A DNA stretch of 14,959 nt from Sulfurimonadaceae bacterium (GTDB lineage: Bacteria; Campylobacterota; Campylobacteria; Campylobacterales; Sulfurimonadaceae): NCBI GenBank assembly GCA_030610325.1, contig JAUWRZ010000013.1, forward strand, positions 1 through 14,959, given 5' to 3'. Below, one piece after another: positions 1 through 6,140 of this stretch. Every line of letters starts with the position of its first letter. The first letter of the stretch is position 1. The notes under the pieces are model-generated. The model was given only the letters and a program-made list of their open reading frames with translations. It did not search any database and had not been told where the DNA came from. The position numbers were made by a program, and so were the translations under genes.

Positions 1-542
1 CTTCTGTCTACCTCATGATCAGTTCCGAGAGACTTATACGTGAAAACTACACTGCACAATAGCTGCCATCTTACTGAGTAGACCCCCGCATCTTCAATAA
101 AAAGCTACATCCGTGATCAAAACACTACTATTCTTATAGAGAACCTCATCTAAGATGTGTGTAAAAATCGCAAATTTGTAATTTTTTTATCATTTTTTCC
201 ATTATACCAATATCTAATATTTGTTATATATTTAGATAATAGGTCTTGAAAAAGTCAGGTTATCACATTTATAAGATAAACTAAACAGTCTCTAAAGCCC
301 CTGAAATAGGGCTCTATCAAGAAAATATAGTAGAAAGTAAAGCCAGCTTTTCCTACGTAATGTTATTAAAAGTTTTTAATAGTCCCTATCAAAATCAAAC
401 ATATAAGTAAAACTAATTCGTAATAAAAGTTTGACACTTTAATTATATAACTAAAGAAAATATTTTAATATCGCTTAAAGATTAGAATTTGTAATATTCG
501 TTCAATCCTGAGGGGAAATCAAAATATTCAAAGGCTAGACAT
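1..542. other. AT-rich spacer with no supportable gene
   Basis: No convincing coding frame is present on either strand. The part from about 170 to 480 is markedly AT-rich compared with the genes. It holds two small inverted repeats. TATCTAA at 211-217 is matched by TTAGATA at 232-238. AGCCC at 296-300 is matched by GGGCT at 309-313. A TTGACA hexamer at 431-436 is upstream of the sulfide dehydrogenase gene, but no well-spaced -10 box accompanies it. The first 62 bases are open in one + frame running in from the left edge and ending in TAG at 60-62; this is too short to call a gene tail. Confidence 0.6.
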
Positions 543-1973
543 ATGGAAATGAATCGTAGAGACGCAATCAAATTTGGCGCAGTAGGTGCCGCGACAGTCG
601 CAGCAGCGACAATGACAGGCTGTTCGACAAAAGCTGGCGAGATGGCTTCATCAGCAACTGCATCGGCAACATCAGCTGTCGGTCTCGGAGCAGACCTGAT
701 CGGTAAGCACAAAGTCGTGATCATCGGTGGTGGTATCGGTGGTATGACGGTTGCGAACAACCTGAAGAAAAAAGACAAAGACATGGATATCCTTGTCATC
801 GAGAAGAATGACACCTTCATGTCTTGCCCGGTATCAAATACCTACATCGGTAAACTCGAAGGTATGACACTGGGAAGCTTTATATTTGATTACGCTCAAC
901 CTATCCAAAAACATGGCTACAACTGGCTTCAGGGTGAGGTCATGGCCATAGACCGTGCTGCAAAAGTCGTCACCACTTCAAGTGGAGCGGTCGGTTATGA
1001 TATCCTTGTCCTCTCACCAGGTATCGGCTACAACTATGAAGCACAGTTCCCTACATGGACTCCAGAGAAGATCGCTCAGGTCAAACGTGCTGCACCTGCA
1101 GCATTGATCCCAGGTAGCGAGCATGTCATCTTGGAACGTAACCTGAACGATATGGAAGATGGTGACGTTATCGTGACTATCCCTTCTGGTAAGTTCCGTT
1201 GTCCTCCAGCTCCTGCTGAGCGTGCATCAATGATCGCGACTTTCATGCAGAAAGAGGAGATCGAAGGTAAGGTCATCCTTATTGCTGAAGGTGCAGGTTT
1301 TGCTAAAAAGCCGGCGTTTGTCGAATCATGGGAAGCACTTTATGGTGACAAGATCGTATTTGTCCCTAACTCAAAAGTAACTGATGTCGATCCTGATGCC
1401 AAAGTCCTTACTTATGCACAGACTACAGGTACAGGCAAGATGGATGAGGATGATTTTGAGATCATGAAGACTGAGACTAAGACTCATAAGTATGAAGTCC
1501 TGAACCTCATCCCACTTAATAAAGCAAGTGATGTCATCGCTATGGCTGGCCTCGAAGTGACAAAAGACACATTTGGTAAAGTCAAGATGAACGGCTGTTC
1601 ATTCCAGACTAAGACTGATCCGGATGTCTACGCAGTAGGTGATGTCGTCGGTCACGGTATCCCACCAAGTGGTCAGACTGCCAACTGGGCAGGTAAAGAG
1701 TGTGCTTCTGAGATCACAGCTCGTCTTAAAGGTGGTTCATATGAGCTTCCTGTCAAGAAATCACCTGTCAAAGCCGGTAATGTCTGTTACTCGATGGTCG
1801 GTGATACACCAGAGACAGCGATCATGGTAACACATGACTTCAGCTGGAACGGTAAAGCCATCATGGGTAAAGGTAATGTACCTAAAGGTCCAGATGGTAA
1901 ATATCGCCAGACTGGTACAGCGAAAGCACTTCGCGACTGGTACCGCGGCCTTATGGCTGACATGTTCAGCTAG
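543..1973 (+). CDS. fccB: Flavocytochrome c sulfide dehydrogenase FAD subunit (FccB/SoxF-like), Tat-exported
   Basis: This 476-residue protein is predicted to oxidise periplasmic sulfide to sulfur through a covalently bound FAD and pass electrons to a c-type cytochrome. The N-terminus has a twin-arginine motif (RRDAIKF, residues 5-11) and a hydrophobic stretch ending in MTGC at 24-27, a near-lipobox. A Ser/Ala/Thr-rich linker follows to about residue 55. The dinucleotide fold has GGGIGG at 62-67. The FccB signature cysteines are all present: Cys95 in MSCPVSN (FAD attachment in the family), Cys220 in FRCPP and Cys415 in NVCYS (the redox-active disulfide pair). A second FAD-contact motif, YAVGDVVG, is at 363-370. 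The start was chosen because AAAGG at 530-534 is eight bases upstream; Met3 is an alternative. No FccA cytochrome follows. Instead a Rieske protein and a small cytochrome do. A membrane sulfide:quinone oxidoreductase is less likely given the Tat signal and the FccB-specific cysteines. Confidence 0.9.
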   Translation: MEMNRRDAIKFGAVGAATVAAATMTGCSTKAGEMASSATASATSAVGLGADLIGKHKVVIIGGGIGGMTVANNLKKKDKDMDILVIEKNDTFMSCPVSNTYIGKLEGMTLGSFIFDYAQPIQKHGYNWLQGEVMAIDRAAKVVTTSSGAVGYDILVLSPGIGYNYEAQFPTWTPEKIAQVKRAAPAALIPGSEHVILERNLNDMEDGDVIVTIPSGKFRCPPAPAERASMIATFMQKEEIEGKVILIAEGAGFAKKPAFVESWEALYGDKIVFVPNSKVTDVDPDAKVLTYAQTTGTGKMDEDDFEIMKTETKTHKYEVLNLIPLNKASDVIAMAGLEVTKDTFGKVKMNGCSFQTKTDPDVYAVGDVVGHGIPPSGQTANWAGKECASEITARLKGGSYELPVKKSPVKAGNVCYSMVGDTPETAIMVTHDFSWNGKAIMGKGNVPKGPDGKYRQTGTAKALRDWYRGLMADMFS

Positions 1974-1993
1974 GTCACCCAGTACTACACACA

Positions 1994-2017
1994 AGAGATG
2001 GTCTCTCGGCCATCTCT
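1994..2017 (+). promoter_or_regulatory. Hairpin between fccB-like and Rieske genes
   Basis: AGAGATGG (1994-2001) and CCATCTCT (2010-2017) form a perfect 8-bp stem around an 8-base loop, 21 bases after the fccB stop. No T-run follows, so it is not a canonical intrinsic terminator. It could be a leaky terminator or an mRNA 3'-end stabiliser that sets different levels for the sulfide dehydrogenase and the genes downstream. Confidence 0.45.
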
Positions 2018-2037
2018 ATCTATCATACCTATGGTTT

Positions 2038-2043
2038 TATAAT
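2038..2043 (+). promoter_or_regulatory. Candidate sigma-70 -10 box (TATAAT) before Rieske gene
   Basis: A consensus TATAAT lies 51 bases upstream of the Rieske start and just after the hairpin. No good -35 hexamer is seen at the expected distance; Campylobacterota promoters often lack one. It may give the Rieske and cytochrome genes their own transcript. Confidence 0.35.
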
Positions 2044-2094
2044 GAGTATTGCCATACTTTTTATTAAGTCATATACTACATCAAAAGGAGTCTT

Positions 2095-2823
2095 ATGGAC
2101 AGAAGGAACTTTCTTAAAGTCGTTGGTGCGACAGGTGCGTTCATCGCAGTCAACCCATCAACGATCCAAAATGAACTATTTGCAAACACAGGAGCTATGT
2201 TTCGTGCCTATGAGCGTGTTCAACTTTTAGATGGTGCCGGTGCACCTATCAAGATAAGTCAGTTAAAGAAAGAGATGAACTACGTCTTTAACTACCCGCA
2301 TGTCTCTACACCTGCCATCCTCTTAAACCTTGATGAGTCGACAGCACAAGATGTCAAACTCACCTCGGAGACCGGAGAAGAGTATGTATGGGAAAGCGGG
2401 ATCGGTAAAGATCGTACCGTAGTCGCCTACTCTGCTATCTGTTCACATCAGCTGGCACATCCGACACCAGATGACAGCTTTTTACAGTATGTTCAAAAAG
2501 ACAAACCGACTATGGCTTTTGAGACCTCTGGTGTCATCGTCTGCTCATCACACCTCTCTGCATTTGATGCGAAAGAGGGAGCAAAACGATTATCAGGCCC
2601 AGCAGTCGATCCACTGGCATCTGTCGTCATCGAAGTCGGTGAAGATGATACCCTCTGGGCTGTCGGCGTACTTGGTTCAGACCGTTTTCATGCCTATTTC
2701 AAGACGTTCAAGCCAGAGTTGAAAAAGTTCTACGGTGGTAAGCGTAAAGGTAAGAAACTGGTCAAGATCAGTGCAAAGACCATTCCGTTGACAGAATATA
2801 CTAAAGAGATCATTCAATACTAA
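2095..2823 (+). CDS. Tat-exported Rieske [2Fe-2S] protein
   Basis: This 242-residue periplasmic electron carrier begins with a twin-arginine signal (DRRNFLKVVG, residues 2-11) and a short hydrophobic run, so it is probably exported folded or left anchored by its N-terminus. The cluster ligands are visible as Cys116-Ser-His118 and Cys150-Ser-Ser-His153, followed by the Rieske GPAVDPL segment at 168-174. The two ligand loops are 31 residues apart, longer than in bc1-type Rieske proteins. Neither loop has the extra cysteine that forms the stabilising disulfide of bc1 Rieske proteins. The C-terminus (205-229) is lysine-rich, which could dock an acidic partner. A strong site, AAAAGGAG at 2083-2090, fixes the start. 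It lies between the sulfide dehydrogenase and a cytochrome, and no cytochrome b gene is nearby, so it is probably not part of a bc1 complex. Confidence 0.85.
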   Translation: MDRRNFLKVVGATGAFIAVNPSTIQNELFANTGAMFRAYERVQLLDGAGAPIKISQLKKEMNYVFNYPHVSTPAILLNLDESTAQDVKLTSETGEEYVWESGIGKDRTVVAYSAICSHQLAHPTPDDSFLQYVQKDKPTMAFETSGVIVCSSHLSAFDAKEGAKRLSGPAVDPLASVVIEVGEDDTLWAVGVLGSDRFHAYFKTFKPELKKFYGGKRKGKKLVKISAKTIPLTEYTKEIIQY

Positions 2824-2833
2824 AAGGGGAAAG

Positions 2834-3241
2834 ATGAAAAAGATTATCACTGCTGTATTGGCACTTATGCTCAGCTCTACACTGCTTGTAGCAGCTGAAG
2901 TCAAAGACCAGAAGATGGCTGACGACATGAAAGAGATGATGAATGCCATGATCGAGATCCAAAAGAACTGGTTCTATGAGAATCCAAGAGGGATCAAAAA
3001 AGGTGTTAAAAAACTTGAAGCACACATGGAGTATCTGAAGAGCTCTGATGCAAAAGGCTACCTTCCTAAAGATCAGGAATATGCAAACAAGTTTGCAAAA
3101 AAACGTGCAGATATGATCGAGCTTTATGCTGAAGACCTCATCGCATCTATGGAAGATGGTAATGATGAGGATGTTCTGGACAACTATACACAGATCATGA
3201 ATCAGTGTACGTCATGCCATATGCGTATTCGTAGCTGGTAA
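2834..3241 (+). CDS. Small periplasmic monohaem cytochrome, c'/c556-like
   Basis: This 135-residue protein has a Sec signal peptide (MKKIITAVLA..., likely cleaved near VAA at 19-21) and a single haem c site, CTSCH, at residues 125-129, only six residues from the C-terminus. The mature part looks wholly helical, which with a C-terminal haem motif fits the four-helix-bundle cytochromes c' and c556. The first mature helix is rich in methionine (Met28, 32, 35, 36, 39), so a Met axial ligand as in c556 is possible; this is inference. It starts 10 bases after the Rieske stop behind AAGGGGAAA, so the two are very likely co-transcribed. It could take electrons from the sulfide dehydrogenase or the Rieske protein. 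A gas-binding role of the c' type cannot be excluded. Confidence 0.8.
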   Translation: MKKIITAVLALMLSSTLLVAAEVKDQKMADDMKEMMNAMIEIQKNWFYENPRGIKKGVKKLEAHMEYLKSSDAKGYLPKDQEYANKFAKKRADMIELYAEDLIASMEDGNDEDVLDNYTQIMNQCTSCHMRIRSW

Positions 3242-3251
3242 GACTCTCTAT

Positions 3252-3274
3252 ACGAGGTGATCTTATCGCCTCGT
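3252..3274 (+). terminator. Weak terminator-like hairpin after cytochrome gene
   Basis: ACGAGGTG (3252-3259) pairs with CGCCTCGT (3267-3274) through eight pairs including one G-U, with a 7-base loop, starting 11 bases after the cytochrome stop. Only a poor T-rich stretch (TCTTTCCT) follows at some distance. It is a plausible end to the three-gene unit. The rest of the 143-base gap holds a possible TATAGA -10 box at 3323-3328 for the kinase gene and nothing else recognisable. Confidence 0.4.
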
Positions 3275-3384
3275 CACACATCTTTCCTACTCCCAAATGA
3301 CAACAGCTTCTTCCGATCACTTTATAGATGACTATGACCACATCCGCAAACGCTCCTGTGAGGTTAATCAGGTAAGATAGCATT

Positions 3385-4710
3385 ATGAAAACATTACAAC
3401 TTCTCCAGACCGGTCAGCTTGCCGGAAACAAGAGACTTTCACTGGCCTGTGGCCTTGAGACATTCCCTCCCGAGATATTTGATCTTGCAGATACCCTTGA
3501 GATCCTAGATCTCTCTAATAACCGCCTAAGTCGACTTCCAGATGATCTGGGACGGCTTAAGAAGTTACGTATCCTCTTCTTGTCACAAAACCTTTTTGAG
3601 GAGCTTCCTGAAGTATTGGCTCACTGTACACAACTGACGATGATAGGCTTTAAATCAAATCAGATCGTACACTTTTACGAAAAAAGCCTGCCACCAAAAG
3701 TACGCTGGCTCATACTTACGGACAACAAGATCGAGAAGCTTCCCGACTCTATAGGAGAGCTGAAAAGATTACAAAAGCTGATGCTTGCGGGCAATAGGCT
3801 CACCTCATTGCCAGACTCTATGTCAGCATGTAGGGAGCTTGAACTCATACGCCTCTCCGCAAACCGTCTGGAGACACTTCCGCCATGGCTTTTCACCCTG
3901 CCTCAGCTTGCCTGGCTCGCCTGTTCCGGTAATCCTTTTACCAATGACCATCTACTGCAATATGAGTCGCTTGCCGAAGTAGCATGGGATGATGTAGAAC
4001 TTCATGAGGAGCTTGGAGAAGGTGCATCAGGCATCATCTCCAAAGGAAGTCTGATCGATGAGCAGGAAGCTGTCGCTGTCAAGATATTTAAAGGTGATGT
4101 GACGAGTGACGGATATCCTGCTGATGAGATGCAGGCGTGTATCGTAGCAGGTACGCATGAGAACCTGACTAATGTGCATGGAAAGCTCCATAGACATCCA
4201 GAAGAGAAAGAGGGACTGATACTATCACTTATCCCCTCGAGCTACAGTAACCTTGGACGTCCACCCGATCTCGACACCTGTACCCGGGACATCTATGATG
4301 ACGGTACTACTTTTTCCCTCTCGCTACTGATACGTATTGCTACCGATATCGCCTCAGCAGCAACACATCTACATGAGCAGGGATTGATGCACGGAGACCT
4401 CTACTCTCACAATATTCTCGTTGATGATAGTGGACATAGTCTGCTTAGTGATCTTGGTGCCGCTTCTATCTATCACCATGCAGATGGGATATCTGCGGAG
4501 GCATTCGAGCGAATAGAAGTACGGGCCTTTGGCTGTCTTCTCGAAGAGCTGCTTGATCGCTGCCTGCCAGAAGATATCACCTCACATCGACATCTGGTCG
4601 AACAGCTTCGGACACTGGAGTATGCCTGCATGGATGAGCATGTAGTCGATCGTCCCCTTTTCACCGCTATCTCAAATAGCCTGAGTACAATAGCCAAAGC
4701 CATAGACTAA
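3385..4710 (+). CDS. Leucine-rich-repeat/protein kinase fusion
   Basis: This 441-residue cytoplasmic protein has no signal or membrane segment. Residues 17-185 hold about seven or eight 23-residue leucine-rich repeats of the form LxxLxLSxNRLxxLP, for example at 38-52, 61-75, 107-120, 130-143 and 153-166. Residues 207-438 form a eukaryotic-like Ser/Thr/Tyr kinase domain. It has the glycine loop LGEGASG (210-216), VAVK with Lys233, a likely helix-C glutamate Glu248, the catalytic loop HGDLYSHN (Asp338, Asn343), DLG in place of DFG (Asp356) and the late DRP motif (422-424). The catalytic residues are all present, so it is probably active. The activation segment is short and lacks an APE motif, and HGD replaces HRD. 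Related LRR-kinases occur in scattered proteobacteria. Substrate and role are unknown. Codon use resembles the neighbouring genes. The stop codon lies inside the inverted-repeat element that follows. Confidence 0.85.
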   Translation: MKTLQLLQTGQLAGNKRLSLACGLETFPPEIFDLADTLEILDLSNNRLSRLPDDLGRLKKLRILFLSQNLFEELPEVLAHCTQLTMIGFKSNQIVHFYEKSLPPKVRWLILTDNKIEKLPDSIGELKRLQKLMLAGNRLTSLPDSMSACRELELIRLSANRLETLPPWLFTLPQLAWLACSGNPFTNDHLLQYESLAEVAWDDVELHEELGEGASGIISKGSLIDEQEAVAVKIFKGDVTSDGYPADEMQACIVAGTHENLTNVHGKLHRHPEEKEGLILSLIPSSYSNLGRPPDLDTCTRDIYDDGTTFSLSLLIRIATDIASAATHLHEQGLMHGDLYSHNILVDDSGHSLLSDLGAASIYHHADGISAEAFERIEVRAFGCLLEELLDRCLPEDITSHRHLVEQLRTLEYACMDEHVVDRPLFTAISNSLSTIAKAID

Positions 4711-4894
4711 TACCTCCACCCCCGGTCAATACCATTAAGGGCACCTCTTCGGAAACGGAGAGTCTTAGGAGGGCTAACCCTTGGCACTCTCCACAATGAC
4801 TCCCGAACTGCGGAGGCAAAGCCTTCCGATCCCAAATCCTATAGAGCAGTAATACCTTTTGACTTAATGGCATTGCCCCTGGCGGTTGGTATTA
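4708..4894. repeat. 187-bp element with imperfect terminal inverted repeats
   Basis: The 32-base left end (4708-4739) and right end (4863-4894) are imperfect inverted repeats, about 24 of 32 positions matching without gaps. The best-matched blocks are TAATACC with GGTATTA at the outside, and CAAT plus CCATTAAG with CTTAATGG plus ATTG inside. Between them are further hairpins: GGAGAGT (4757-4763) with ACTCTCC (4786-4792), enclosing AGGG/CCCT, and CGGAGGC with GCCTTCCG (4811-4828). The segment is visibly more GC-rich than other spacers here. It may be a MITE-like or REP-like mobile repeat, a structured RNA, or a two-way terminator between the convergent kinase and sirtuin genes. No transposase and no certain target duplication are seen. 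Confidence 0.5.
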
Positions 4895-4910
4895 AATAGC
4901 TTAGCAGCAC

Positions 4911-5633
4911 TTATCCCAAATGATCTGCGATAAGACCTAGCATCTCATCCACAGAAGCGGAAGCCCCTTTTTGGATGAAGTGTTCAAAGTACTCATCGAT
5001 CCTCTTCTCAAAGGAACCAAAAGCGGTCACATGCTCTTCACGTTTTGGATTGATGATCAATGAGTGGTCAAACTCTGCTGCTATTGGGACAATATCTATC
5101 ACCTGTCCACTGGTACCCACTGCGATAAAGAAGTCACTCTCCGCGATCGCAGCATAGATCTTCGCATACTCCGGGGCACTCTCGCCAAACATCACTACAT
5201 TATGACGTACCCGGTCACTCTCACAGACGGGACAGGCATCGTGCTCGTTCTGGGCTTCATAAGCTATATCCCAGGTATGTCCACACTCTTCGCACCGCAG
5301 ATCTCTAAGTGTACCGTGCAGGTGGATGACTGCTTTACAGCCAGCACGCTCTAAAAGATCATCGACATTTTGCGTCAGATGGATGATCTGTCCAGGGTAA
5401 CGCTGTTCCAGTAAAGCAAATGCCTGATGTGCTGCATTGGGTATTTTGTCTTTAAGGTCTTTACGTCTCGCATTATAGAACTGTGTCACCAGCGCACGGT
5501 CATCCTCCCAACCCTGTGTCGAACAGACCTGCATCACATCATACTCTTCCCACAAGCCATCATGGTCGCGAAAGGTCCGGATGCCACTCTCCGCACTCAG
5601 CCCTGCTCCACTTATGATCATCACTCTCTTCAT
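4911..5633 (-). CDS. cobB: NAD-dependent protein deacylase, sirtuin of the CobB/SIRT5 type
   Basis: This 240-residue cytoplasmic enzyme removes acyl groups from lysines, consuming NAD+ and giving nicotinamide and O-acyl-ADP-ribose. The NAD-binding motifs are GAGLSAESGIRTFRD (9-23) and TQNVDDLLERAG (87-98), with the catalytic base His106 in HLHG. A structural zinc site is formed by Cys114/Cys117 and Cys134/Cys137. GTSG at 173-176 completes the Rossmann fold. Tyr53 and Arg56 in FYNAR match the Y-x-x-R pair that lets class III sirtuins bind succinyl- or malonyl-lysine, so desuccinylation as well as deacetylation is likely. The length is typical. Its ATG overlaps the TGA of the upstream small gene, implying translational coupling. 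The original cobB name came from a proposed cobalamin role, which nothing here supports. Confidence 0.92.
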   Translation of the reverse strand: MKRVMIISGAGLSAESGIRTFRDHDGLWEEYDVMQVCSTQGWEDDRALVTQFYNARRKDLKDKIPNAAHQAFALLEQRYPGQIIHLTQNVDDLLERAGCKAVIHLHGTLRDLRCEECGHTWDIAYEAQNEHDACPVCESDRVRHNVVMFGESAPEYAKIYAAIAESDFFIAVGTSGQVIDIVPIAAEFDHSLIINPKREEHVTAFGSFEKRIDEYFEHFIQKGASASVDEMLGLIADHLG

Positions 5634-5869
5634 CGGTGAAATACCTTTAAAAGATGTCCCTCAAGGTCTTCAGGTTCATGGATGCCCCGTTTTTTCAGCA
5701 TCATGACGGAGAGTTCATCTTCGACAAGCATCTCAAATATCTCAAAAGCGCTGCTTTTATTATAATAACTTCGTATGAATGCCAACAGTAGCTGAAAATT
5801 ATCCAATCGTTCCGGATCCTCACGCATCTGTTTGTACTCTTTAAACTCATTCCAGTTAATATATCCCAT
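5630..5869 (-). CDS. 79-residue hypothetical protein coupled to the sirtuin
   Basis: I do not recognise this protein. It is small, acidic and predicted to be helical, with no signal peptide, membrane segment or metal motif. Notable stretches are aromatic-rich FIRSYYNKSSAFEIFEML (31-48) and a C-terminal LEGHLLKVFHR. Its stop codon overlaps the sirtuin start by four bases (ATGA), so the two are almost certainly translated from one mRNA and may act together, for example as a substrate or partner; that is inference. There is no clear Shine-Dalgarno sequence before its ATG. A TATGCT -10-like hexamer (minus strand, 5886-5881) would put the transcript start only about five bases upstream, so it may be nearly leaderless. 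Confidence 0.65.
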   Translation of the reverse strand: MGYINWNEFKEYKQMREDPERLDNFQLLLAFIRSYYNKSSAFEIFEMLVEDELSVMMLKKRGIHEPEDLEGHLLKVFHR

Positions 5870-5954
5870 GTCGTTAGATTAGCATAATTTGGCCTATTCA
5901 GGGCTTTTTACGACTACATACTAACTATAAGTAACAATTTATAATATATTATGG

Positions 5955-5972
5955 TACAATAAAACTAAAGGA
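5955..5972 (+). promoter_or_regulatory. Candidate -10 box and ribosome binding site for the short + strand ORF
   Basis: TACAAT at 5955-5960 resembles a -10 hexamer in an AT-rich stretch with a further TATAAT-like run just upstream (about 5940-5946). AAAGGA at 5967-5972 is a good ribosome binding site, six bases before the ATG at 5979. A transcript from TACAAT would begin about at the ribosome site, so the upstream hexamer is the better promoter candidate. Confidence 0.35.
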
Positions 5973-5978
5973 TCAAAA

Positions 5979-6140
5979 ATGAAATCATTAGATAAAAAAT
6001 TACAAGAGACTATTGAGACCGGTAGACCTATCAGTTCACAGATGCAACCGCTCGCAAGAAAGATCCTAAGATCTATATGTGAGACGCCTAAAGATCGTCA
6101 AGTGCAGCATCAAGCTGCAAAAGGGCCCTATCCATCGTAG
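5979..6140 (+). CDS. Possible 53-residue small protein overlapping the 3' end of the lyase gene
   Basis: ATG at 5979 opens a 53-codon frame ending in TAG at 6138-6140. The predicted product begins MKSLDKKLQETIETGRP and is basic, with no signal peptide, membrane segment or recognised domain. In favour of it being real are the well-placed AAAGGA site and the AT-rich, promoter-like sequence upstream. Against it, the last 53 bases run antisense into the coding end of the convergent lyase gene, so that part of the frame is constrained by another protein. It may be a true short protein whose functional part is the first 36 residues, or a chance frame. Confidence 0.4.
   Translation: MKSLDKKLQETIETGRPISSQMQPLARKILRSICETPKDRQVQHQAAKGPYPS

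Noticed and set aside
1..62. Open + frame entering from the left edge, ending in TAG at 60-62
   Set aside because: Only 19 codons with no recognisable motif; chance cannot be excluded and the upstream sequence is not available.
482..820. 112-codon minus-strand frame over the start of the sulfide dehydrogenase gene
   Set aside because: It is antisense to a confidently identified gene, is low-complexity and lacks a family match.
4711..4894. Possible integron attC site in the inverted-repeat element
   Set aside because: The ends do not fit the RYYYAAC and GTTRRRY boxes and no integrase or cassette array is seen.
5886..5913. GC-containing hairpin followed by TTTTT near 5890-5910 on the + strand
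   Set aside because: The stem is only three or four pairs and no + strand gene ends upstream.
6056..6074. AGATC/GATCT hairpin with TTTCTT on the minus strand as the ovoB terminator
   Set aside because: Only five pairs, weak T-run, and it lies within the possible small + strand ORF; not strong enough to call.
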